Positions 22,106 to 31,278 of a stretch of DNA of 64,000 nt are shown in pieces; the first letter of the stretch is position 1, and each line of letters begins with the position of its first letter. Position numbers and translations under genes: made by a program. This DNA is from Tillandsia leiboldiana. Its lineage: Eukaryota > Streptophyta > Magnoliopsida > Poales > Bromeliaceae. Location of the stretch: positions 35,107,345 through 35,171,344 of the forward strand of contig CM055068.1 in NCBI GenBank assembly GCA_029204045.2, written 5' to 3'. The notes beneath the pieces were generated by a model. It searched no databases and had not been told where the DNA came from. It worked only from the letters and a program-made list of their open reading frames with translations.

Positions 22106-24120
22106 TGTCACGCCCCGAGGTCGAAACTACGACCCGGGCTGGCTAACAGATCCGCCATCTGTACGGAAACTGCCGTACAGACGAAGCGTCTAACCTGCAG
22201 AAAGAAACAACTACAGTATACAGATATCAGAGCTGAAAGTAAACTACTAAAAACTGAAATCCAATCACTGTACAACTGAAAATAAAACAATATCCATCTC
22301 CCCGAATACGATCGTATAAAAACTCCTCTGATACAAAACCCAAAAGGGAGATATCTCCAATAAATAAGTCAGTGTACAAGCTCTCAATACAAAATATCCT
22401 CACCACAACAGTCTCTCAAACTGTAAAATAAAATACAACTCTATACCTTACAACAAAGGTCTCTCAACAGAGGGAAAAGAAGTAAACTAAGCTACTGAAG
22501 ATCTCCTCTAGAGGGGGTACCGCTACACTCCAACGACGGGTAGGGAACTAGCTCGCGACTCCCTCGAAACCGGTCAGAAGGATCAGCAACTGAAGCACAG
22601 GAACAGGAGTAGAAGCCCCTGGGGAAAAAGACACCACGACGGGTGTGAGAACTACTTCCCACAGTAGTTCTCAGTAGGTGCCGTCAACAAGCCCAACGGT
22701 CTGCCCACTAAGTCTACTAGAGGCATAAAGTAACAAGGTATACAGAAAGAAAAGAGCTGGAAAAGGATATCTCTACAGCTACTATGCCTCTGTCTAGATG
22801 CTCAAGAAGTGGAACAGAAGATAATATGATGCATCTACTCACTACTGACGATAAGACACAAGTACTATGACACATGCTATGCCATCACTCTCTCAATGTC
22901 ATCCAATCTCAATGACTGTCCCACTTTGGACCAGTGAAACAAACCTGCGCTCACCTACTGCCACTACGCCCAAACAGGACTTGGTCTTACGTAGGGTGTC
23001 CCTCAAGGACTATCAGAGATCTCAAGCGAACTCTAGTGTATCAACTAGTCGCAGCATCGCAGCCTCGTCAGGCTCGGTATCATCATCGCACCCGGGGCGT
23101 AGCTCGAGGGGAGCGACCCCAACGAACTCAAGTATCTCATAACTGGCATGAATGCCAGGCTCAGCAGGCTATAATCCACGATCAAACAGATCGGTATCTC
23201 AAAGCTCGAAACACAACTCAGTCGGAAAAGAACCTCGACTCAATATGAAAAGCCCAAACACTCTCACGGCTATGTCGGAGAATTCTCAACGACTCAAACT
23301 CACAACACTAACTCACTAAAGAAAGTGCCACACAGCTGGGACTGCCGCCACTCCAAACGGCTCCCACACCGGAACATCAACCACATCGATAACTCAGGAA
23401 GGCCCGACACCATAAGGGTTTGGAAAACCCGATAGGTCGGTGCTAAGAACCCTATCAACCAAGAACAGACTCTAGGCTCCGCCTATCGAAGTTCCCGGCC
23501 CCCTTACGGTTCGGGAACACAACCACCTCGGTACAACACGCAGAAGATACCAACTAGGGCCCGAAAGTTCCGGGAGGCCTACACCTACAACCCTATCAAA
23601 CAAGAACAGGTTCCAGGCTCAGCCCCCGTGACCTTCGTCCCGACAAGGAATGGCCCCTAGAACCCAGACCACTCGAATCCTTACAAGTGGGGAAGTTTAC
23701 ACGAAAACGGGGTGACATTAATTACTGAAACCATTTTCACTCAACCCACGCGGGTGAGGACTAAAAGTAGTTTCCATTTTAAAAACCATCTTGATTTGAG
23801 GAGAAACCCATTTTAATGATTTTTAGTTCTTTTTAGGAAAAATAGTTAGAAAACAAGGATTTACCCAAACCCCGAAGGGCTGATGCTTTTGTCCAATCAA
23901 ACAAGAACAGACTTCAGCGGCCCTTCGATGCTTGGAAGAAAACATCGATAAACTAAAAATCATGTGTATGTCACAAAAAAAAGGTTTTGGGTTCTAGGTC
24001 CAACTAACACAAGCACACAACTGCCACTAACACAGTGGCGACAGCACAACAGGGATAGAAGACCTCCCGGGACTACCGTTTATCCAAACGGCTCCCGGCA
24101 CAGAAAAGCGACCCACTACA
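22106..24120 (-). repeat. Element F right LTR (its 5' LTR), first piece
   Basis: It starts TGTCACGCC at 22106 next to the primer site. Its first 822 bp pair with 1523-2344 and the rest with 16327-17520. It is cut at 24120 by element G after CTACA. The U5 hairpin arms are at 22159-22166 and 22173-22180. No genes. Confidence 0.93.
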
Positions 24121-24639
24121 TGTAGAACACCGGGATTTGGATGACGCACCGACCTTGCAGGATGGTGTGGTGCGGAGGAACTTGCCTTGGATGTGTCCCA
24201 CTTGTGTTTTCAGAGCAGTTCGGGTTGATTTGGATCCCCGTGGAAGCCTCTGCTTGTTTCGGGCTTTGTACGCGTTAGGTGACTGGTACGGGAAGCGCCG
24301 ACACCGCTTTGGGTTGCAGAAAAAAATTGGGAAACACTTGGAGCAGGTGTACTTTTGATTTACAGCGAGGTTCGGGAGGTTCCGGACTGACGCGGAAGAC
24401 CCGGAGGCAAAAAGTGAGTCGGAACTGGCAATTTTGGAGCCGGTATTTGATTTGAGCACCCCGACTCAACGGTTGAGCTTTTTGAAGAGAAAAAGCTGTG
24501 AGCGCGTGTACTTTGGAATTACAGCGGAGCTCGGGAGGTTCCGGGCAGCGGCGGAGGGCCCGAGGGCAAAAAGTGAGTTGGAGTTGGGTTTTTGGAATTA
24601 AATTAATTAAGTTAATTAATTTATTTAAAGCTTCTGCTT

Positions 24640-24646
24640 TATAAAA
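24640..24646 (+). promoter_or_regulatory. TATA box of element G LTR
   Basis: TATAAAA is preceded by TTAATTAA-rich DNA and followed about 25-40 bp later by a purine-rich leader. The 3' LTR has the same box at 31798-31804. Confidence 0.65.
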
Positions 24647-24989
24647 CCCCTCCACTCCACCTCTGTAGCAAAGGAAAAGAGAAAGAGAAAGAAAGAAAAG
24701 GAAAAGAGAGGAAAGGGAAGAAGGAGAAGAAGAAGAGGAAGGCTTTGGAAGAAGCAACTCTTGGGCGTTTTCTTCTCCGAGCGTGGACATGGAGCCGAGC
24801 AAGGACCGGCGTGCCGCGAAGAGGTTGGATTTATTTTATTTTATTCTTTTCTCTCTTTTCTTCTCCCCGTGGGCGGAGCCTTGCGGATTTGTCGTCCGGG
24901 ATGTGGCGAGGCTGCGCGTGTCGCGCGCGCGAGTTTTCGGCGGCGCGTGATTGGGGGGCGGCGGCCGTGCGCTGGGGCGCTTGCGCGCC

Positions 24990-26345
24990 GCGCGCCGGGC
25001 TGCCTTGGTGCCGCGCGGCCTGGCAGGCCGCGCGGGGCGCGCGACCCTGCAGGGGTGCCGCGCGGGCAGCCCCTGTGCCGCGCGGCCTTGCAGGCCGCGC
25101 GGGGCGCGCGGCACTGCAAGGTGCCGCGCGGGCGGCCTTGGGGCCGCGCGGCCCTGCAGGCCGCGCGCTGGGCGCGCGACACTGCAGGGGTGCCGCGCGG
25201 GCAACCCCTGTGCCGCGCGACCTTGCAGGCCGCGCGCTGTGCGCGCGGCACTGCAAGGTGCCGCGCGGGCGGCCCTGTGCCGCGCGGGCCTGCGGGCCGC
25301 GCCCGTGGGCGCGCGGCCCTGCGGGGGCCCCGCGCGGGCGGCCCTGCGCCGCGCGGGCCTGCAGGCCGCGCCCTTGGGCGCGCGGCGCTGCAGGGGCCCC
25401 GCGCGGGCGGCCTCTTGCCGCGCGGGCCTACAGGCCGCGCCCGTGGGCGCGCGGCCCTGCAGGGGGCCCCGCGCGGGCGGCCTTGTGCCGCGCGGGCCTG
25501 CAGGCCGCGCCCGTGGGCGCGCGGCGCTGCAGGGGCCCCGCGCGGGCGGCCTTGTGCCGCGCGACCTTGCAGGCCGCGCGCTGTGCGCGCGGCACTGCAA
25601 GGTGCCGCGCGGGCGGCCCTGTGCCGCGCGGGCCTGCGGGCCGCGCCCGTGGGCGCGCGACCCTGTAGGGGCCCCGCGCGGGCGGCCCTGTGCCGCGCGG
25701 GCCCGCGGGCCGCGCCCGTGTGCGCGCGGCCCTGCAGGGGCCCCGCGCGGGCGGCCCTGTGCCGCGCGGGCCTGCGGGCCGCGCCTGTGGGCGCGCGGCC
25801 CTGCGGGGGCCCCGCGCGGGCGGCCCTGCGCCGCGCGGGCCTGCAGGCCGCGCCCTTGGGCGCGCGGCGCTGCAGGGGCCCCGCGCGGGCGGCCTTGTGC
25901 CGCGCGGGCCTGCAGGCCGCGCCCTAGGGCGCGCGGCGCTGCAGGGGCCCCGCGCGGGCGGCCTTGTGCCGCGCCGGCCTGCAGGCCGCGCCCGTGGGCG
26001 CGCGGCCCTGCAGGGGCCCCGCGCGGGCGGCCTTGTGCCGCGCGGGCCTGCAGGCCGCGCCCGTGGGCGCGCGGCGCTGCAGGGGCCCCGCGCGGGCGGC
26101 CTTGTGCCGCGCGGGCCTGCAGGCCGCGCCCGTGGGCGCGCGGCCCTGCAGGGGCCCCGCGCGGGCGGCCCTGTGCCGCGCGGGCCTGCAGGCCGCGCCC
26201 TTGGGCGCGCGGCGCTGCAGGGGCCCCGCGCGGGCGGCCTTGTGCCGCGCGGGCCTGCATGCCGCGCCCGTGGGCGCGCGGCCCTGCAGGGGCCCCGCGC
26301 GGGCGGCCTTGTGCCGCACGGGCTTGCTGGGCGCCGCGCGGGCGG
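24990..26345. repeat. 69-bp GC-rich minisatellite in G 5' LTR
   Basis: The period is 69 bp, for example landmarks 25982, 26051 and 26120, made of GCGCGGCCCTGCAGGGGCC-like blocks. Since 69 is 23 codons, several frames stay open on both strands with a 23-residue repeat. The left part is less regular. It is matched by 32158-33510 in the 3' LTR. Confidence 0.9.
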
Positions 26346-26841
26346 CTGGGCCAGCGCCGCGCGGCTGGGTTTTGGGGGCCGTGCAGCTGCGCCGCATTAG
26401 CCGCGCAGGCTGCGACTCGGCGACGCGCCGCGGCGTGTGTGCGCGATGGTTTTCCCGCGCGACGCGCGGCATTTCTCGTCGCCGGATGGGTTTCTTTCGC
26501 CTTTGTGAGCGCGGTTTTAGCCGCATGTTTTCTGATCCCGGTCCCTCTTCTTATCTCGCAGTTGTGGCATAGTGTTAGCTTCTCACGTGGCCGGTGGCGC
26601 GTGTTTTGCCGCGTGGAGCTGCGGGATCGCATCGGGACCTCCGTTTGGCGCACGGTTTTCGCGGATGGATCGCAGGTGGGTTGGTTTCTCCCAATGAACT
26701 ACGGAATGCCCTTTATGCTTCCGAATGCAAAGGTATCGTATCCTTATTATCGGGTATTTGCGGAACAGTCGTGCAAGTCGAGGGTTGTCATTTCTGACTT
26801 GGACACGAGTGTTAGTCGCATCGTTAGAGTATACGAGTTGT

Positions 26842-27375
26842 ACTGGCTGAGTTACCAGATGAGTAGATACCACTGGCGGAGTTACCAGATGGGTATAAAT
26901 CACTGGCTGAGTTACCAGATGAGTAGATACCACTGGCGGAGTTACCAGATGGGTATAAATCACTGGCTGAGTTACCAGATGAGTAGATACCACTGGCGGA
27001 GTTACCAGATGGGTATAAATCACTGGCTGAGTTACCAGATGAGTAGATACCACTGGCGGAGTTACCAGATGGGTATAAATCACTGGCTGAGTTACCAGAT
27101 GAGTAGATACCACTGGCGGAGTTACCAGATGGGTATAAATCACTGGCTGAGTTACCAGATGAGTAGATACCACTGGCGGAGTTACCAGATGGGTATAAAT
27201 CACTGGCTGAGTTACCAGACGAGTAGATACCACTGGCGGAGTTACCAGATGGGTATAAATCACTGGCTGAGTTACCAGATGAGTAGATACCACTGGCAGA
27301 GATACCAGATGGGTATAAATCACTGGCTGAGTTACCAGATGTGCAGATATCACTGGCCGAGTTACCAGATAGATA
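26842..27375. repeat. 60-bp tandem array in G 5' LTR
   Basis: There are nine copies of a 60-bp unit that starts ACTGGCTGAGTTACCAGA and contains a second half, ACTGGCGGAGTTACCAGA. Each half is a small inverted repeat, CTGG...CCAG. Most units are identical; the last two have changes. The 3' LTR has eleven copies, so the number changed by two units after insertion or by uneven copying. Confidence 0.95.
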
Positions 27376-27622
27376 GTTATGCCCTGGCCGAGTCACCAGG
27401 TGGTTACTAGAAGGGATTGAGGTGGCCTTCTAGTGTCTTGTAGAGTTCTAGCAGTCCCAGTGCGGGGGCGGAAACTATGGGCGCCTAAGCCTACAGCATG
27501 TTCTTGTTTGATAAGGGCTGTAGGGGGCGCAGACGTTCGTAGTTTCCAGGCCTCCCGTGAGAGAGAATGAGAACTTACTTCCAGCATTGCATTGAGACAT
27601 GTAGCGATAGATTCATTTCCAG

Positions 27623-27623
<1 letters not shown>

Positions 27624-27656
<33 letters not shown>
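27624..27656. repeat. ATCT microsatellite in G 5' LTR
   Basis: About eight ATCT units. The partner is at 34923-34955 in the 3' LTR. Confidence 0.9.
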
Positions 27657-28015
27657 GTGTTTTTGTCTCCAGCAGACTGAGTGGGTGTACCGTGGGTTTT
27701 AGCTTTGGTGCCCACTGAGATCTGACTGTTGCAGTAGATCTCACACCCGCTGTGATGACAGGTGTTCCTGAGGCGACCGTTCCAGGTTTGGCTCATTCGG
27801 AGCTTTCTGACCGAGGTTTGCGCGTGGCTGGCTAGCTCCTACCCGAGTCGGTGGTGTCGGTGTAGTGTCTCTTGTACTTTTTAGTTTCCACTTTTGTACT
27901 TATGTTGTGGGTGCTAGTGGACTGGTGTACTTGGACTTTTCACCGCTTAGTGTTTCAGCTTCCTTTCAGCTCTGATACTTGTTAGCTATAGATCTCTTTT
28001 GCAGGTTAGACGCTT

Positions 28016-28080
28016 CGTCTGTACGGCAGTTTCCGTACAGACGGCGGATCTGTTGGCGAGCCCGGGTCGCAGTTCGACCC
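28016..28080 (+). ncRNA. U5 double hairpin at end of G 5' LTR
   Basis: The first stem is CGTCTGTACGG (28016-28026) with CCGTACAGACG (28033-28043), a perfect 11-bp pairing. The second is GGGTCG (28064-28069) with CGACCC (28075-28080). The same fold occurs at 35315-35390 and, in reverse, at the U5 ends of F, E and C. Confidence 0.7.
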
Positions 28081-28099
28081 CGGGGCGTGACAGATTAGG

Positions 28100-28111
28100 T
28101 GGTATCAGAGA
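28100..28111 (+). other. Primer binding site of element G
   Basis: TGGTATCAGAGA follows the LTR end by seven bases and matches initiator Met-tRNA except for the last base. Confidence 0.88.
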
Positions 28112-28275
28112 CTAGGAATATAGGTCGTTGGGGACTTAGAGACCCTAGGCTTTTAGTTGGACAGTGGGAAGACTGTCGTGTGAGACGTGACCTTAGCGAG
28201 AGTCTTGTCTGAGGGTGTACCTCCCCCTGAGGATTGGGGTGAGTGACCTCGCATGTTATTTCTCTAAAGGTGATT

Positions 28276-28295
28276 GTGTTGGCTGCAGACAGCAT
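28276..28295 (+). ncRNA. Leader palindrome/hairpin of element G
   Basis: GTGTTGGCTGCAGACAGCAT, 176 nt from the primer site, is a two-base variant of the D and F sequence. Flanking arms TTTCTCTAAAG and CTTTAGAAA pair with one bulge, where D uses a different perfectly pairing sequence. Confidence 0.6.
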
Positions 28296-28387
28296 AATGC
28301 TTTAGAAAGGTTAACATGTTTAGACTTTCGTTTGTTTGGGTCGAGGAAGTCTTAGTCCTAATGTTTGTTTGTTGCAGTGGTTTTTGG

Positions 28388-29110
28388 ATGCTTCCGAGAC
28401 GCCGTGCAGCGGCGAGGGCGTGTTTGACCTGGGATGAGGGGCTTGTTTAGCGGGAAGCTAAATGGATGGAGTCGAGAGAGGCTTGAGAGATCCAGGCCCA
28501 AGCAGTCCTGGTATTTGTGGCGTTACGGCGCCAGGAAGAGAGAGCATGGAGCGTGGGATGCACATGCTTGGACCGAGAGCATCTCCCGGAGTATCGTCAG
28601 TAGTACCTCCGGCCGCGACTTTGTCGATTTCTGTTCCTGATCGCACCATTGATGGTGCGGAAGCAGCGAGAGGTTACTGATAGGTTGTGTACCGCATCCA
28701 GTTCCGTCCCTTGTAGATTTCGGGACCGAGTTGGAGCCGTGAGAGGCCGAGAACTGGAACGCTGTTATGGAAGATTTGTTCGAGGATTTGTTCATCCAGG
28801 ATAAGCATCAGGGCGCTTGGTTATGTACTTTTCTTTGGGACGCCAAGAGAGCTGGTGGCGTCGGATTCGTCTTGTTGGACCAGCGGGAGCGCAGTTGATG
28901 TTCTGGGGTGAGTTTCTGTGACGGTTGAGCGGTGTATCCCTGGTCGCCCAGGATGAGGCTTAGAGGTTGGTTGTGTTCGAGTGGGAACCGCCTCATGATG
29001 ACTATCTCTTTGTGCATTTTCGGCGATTGCCGACCTTGGATGCAGTGAGCGTGCATGCTCGATGGATTGACTGTGGATCAGTGACCCCGTCCGAGGGAGA
29101 CGGTGAGCGG
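28388..29110 (+). pseudogene. gag: Element G gag remnant
   Basis: An ATG at 28388 (MLPRRRAAARA) begins a gag-like reading that meets several stops. The best landmark is at 28847-28920, reading WWRRIRLVGPAG then MFWGEF, the same capsid-core motif as in element F. Downstream, EWEPPHDDY and FRRLPTL fit the next gag helices. At least four in-frame stops make it non-functional. No intact zinc knuckle or protease was seen. Confidence 0.75.
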
Positions 29111-29691
29111 GGGATCAGCTTCGGAGTGAGAGCTCCGGCATCGCCGATTTTTGCGGTAGTCGCGTGTTGCGGGGTTGCCATGATTCCACCCACAGGATCA
29201 TGGGTCTCAGAAGAGACTGAGACCAGGAGGCTCTCGACAGTGCTCGCTTCAGCAGCAGTGCCAGGATGTGAGTTTCCCCTTTTGCATGGGCCGCTTTCAT
29301 CGCCAGGGTTGTGGGTCGCGTCTCACCTGGTGTGGCCGTCGGGTTAGAGCATGCTTTATGCCAACGCCGTGTGTGCGTTTCGGTAAAGCGGGGGTACCTT
29401 CGTGTGGGCCAGTGTCAGGACTGATGGTTTTGCGCGTTTGGATCAATTTTCAGATCACGTGAAGCACGTGGATGAGTGCTGCCTGTCCTGCCAGTGCAAC
29501 TAGGACCTTGGATTGATCATCGAGATGTTAGTCCTACATCAGTGCTGAGGTGTTGATACGAGGTTGGATAGGAATCGGTCGTCCCAATTTATGCTATCAT
29601 GGATTGTCGAGAGAGAAGACATTGACCCTCCGTGGACCTGGTCAGGAGGAGGGTATTTTTTTTTTTTTATATAGCATGTGATGAGATATAT

Positions 29692-29815
29692 GATGCCCTG
29701 GCTGAGTTACCAGGAGGATTCCTGCCCCTGGCTGAGTTACCAGGAGGTTATTTGCCCCTGGCCGAGTTACCAGGAGGTTGATGCCCCTGGCCGAGTTACC
29801 AGGTGCTTACTAGAT
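29692..29815. repeat. Internal minisatellite related to the LTR 60-bp array
   Basis: Four copies of a 30-33-bp unit contain CCCTGGCTGAGTTACCAGG or the CTGGCCGAG variant. The last copy runs into CAGGTGCTTACTAGA, nearly the same flank as the end of the LTR array near 27380-27412. That implies a common origin. Confidence 0.85.
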
Positions 29816-30059
29816 TGGGACTGAGATCGAGACAGTGATTGACGTGGTTTGGGAACCGCGCCAACTTCGACAGCACCTCGGGGAGTATCAACCGTGAGAC
29901 AGAGAGAGCTGTGAGCGCAGTTGTGAGATTTGGCGGATCGAGAGGTCTGTGAGACCTAGTACCTCGTCGTGGGGATACGACAGTGAGGTTCCAGGCAGTT
30001 GTGACACAGTGGTGATGTCACGTTGTGGGTACACAACCGTGTGAGTTCTTGTAAGGTTC

Positions 30060-31215
30060 GAACTTGATTAGTCTCACCTTGTGCTTGGGCAGATGCCTTC
30101 GAGTGGTTGATATCTTTATGGAACCTTACAGCCAAGGGCTGTGCCTGGATACTGATCCGGAACCAGTAGGGCAGTTTGAGCGGTTTGCGTGGTCAAGTAG
30201 ATTGACTAATGCCCTACTGATTGAGAGCTGTGTTTTTCCTGTTTCACTGGACGGGTTGGTGGTGATACCGTCGAGGGTTTTTGCTTATCTCCGAGGCGAC
30301 TTGGAGCTTGAGGGGCTCTTGAGGATGGTGCTACAACTTCTATGGAGGAAGAAGTTGGTTGCCTAGCTTTGAGAGTTGCACTTGGGCATCGAAAATTTTG
30401 TGGTTAGGCCTTGTGATTCAGCCGCATGAGTGTCGGAGGACCCAACGAGGTGAGATACCGTTTGGGTTGGGCCTGGACCCATGTTAAAGTCAGAGATCAG
30501 AAGCTCTTGGACTATGCAAGGCCAGTGTAACTTGCGAGAGGCAAAGCTGAGGAAGATACCAGCATTGATCCGGATATTGCCGTGATAGTGAGGTCATGGA
30601 ATTATTCTTGAATCCTCTAACCTTAAGTGCTTGGACACTCAGGAAGTCGGGTCGAGATAACGCCGGTGGATAGATTTTGCAAGGATGTATGATTGCTTTA
30701 TCCCAGCGAGGACATTTTGTTCAGTATGCCCTGTTTAGGCGAGCTGTGTAACCCTGGGAATTGCGTGCCAGAATCGAGAGAAGGTTCTCGAGGTTGAAAG
30801 TTTTCCCCTGTCAAGGGAGGTGATTTATGTTTTGTGGAACAGGAGTTTTGGTGGCCATGAAGCATCAGTGGGGTTTTGCCTTAAGGAGGTTTTTGAGGTC
30901 TCGAATCAAGGGAGACTACCGGCCTGAGAGTTATATATAGAAACGAGTTATGCGAGTTGTGGATCCTCGAGCTGTGATCAGGCCGGATGAGGCCTATTGG
31001 AACCCCGCAAGTTTTGTTTTGCTTTCCCTTCCTTGGTGATGGACGAGGACTGCGTTATCCTCATCGACCGATGCGATTCTTGTTGGTGAAACCAAAGAAT
31101 TTTGCAGTCGAATCATACCTTTGGGGAAGGTTCAGTGTTGTCAGCATGAGGAATGTGAGTGACCACTTGAGAGCCTTGGGCAATCTGAGGATCTTCTATC
31201 CCTTTTGTTTTTGAT
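30060..31215 (+). pseudogene. pol: Element G pol remnants (RT and chromodomain-like tail)
   Basis: Near 30205 the reading GLTNALLIE resembles the RT motif after the catalytic-site entrance. Around 30340-30430 come degenerate words (WRKKLVA, then IENFVV) in the position of the RT thumb. At 31125-31215 one frame gives CQHEECE and further matches to the integrase C-terminal chromodomain-like tail seen intact in element A. The FIDD catalytic motif, RNase H and integrase core are missing. The order matches the degenerate pol of D and E, so all three descend from one internally deleted ancestor. Confidence 0.6.
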
Positions 31216-31263
31216 TTACCCTCCCAGGTATGGATTTAGTTCGATTTCGAGGACGAAACCCTT

Positions 31264-31278
31264 TTAAGGGGGGGAGAG
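31264..31278 (+). other. Polypurine tract of element G
   Basis: AAGGGGGGGAGAG sits immediately before the 3' LTR, preceded by TTTCGAGGACGAAAC. That is the standard Tekay/Del plus-strand priming context, also seen in A and D. Confidence 0.88.

Larger units (their letters stand above)
24121..28092 (+). repeat. Element G 5' LTR
   Basis: It starts TGTAGAACACC and ends GGGGCGTGACA. In order it has an AT-rich stretch and TATA box (24640-24646), a GA-rich leader tract (24667-24745), a 69-bp GC-rich array and a 440-bp non-repeated segment. A 60-bp array with nine landmark copies, an ATCT microsatellite (27624-27656) and two U5 hairpins (28016-28080) follow. A plus-strand frame of 819 codons (24951-27410) runs through both arrays and the segment between them; I do not call it a gene. 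Confidence 0.93.

Noticed and set aside
24836..26653. Minus-strand ORF of about 600 codons in element G LTR
   Set aside because: Low-complexity Arg/Ala/Gly/Pro product of the 69-bp array; it is mirrored in other frames and in the other LTR.
26842..27375. 60-bp array as a CRISPR array
   Set aside because: Units are contiguous, with no unique spacers, inside a plant LTR; no cas genes. It is a minisatellite.
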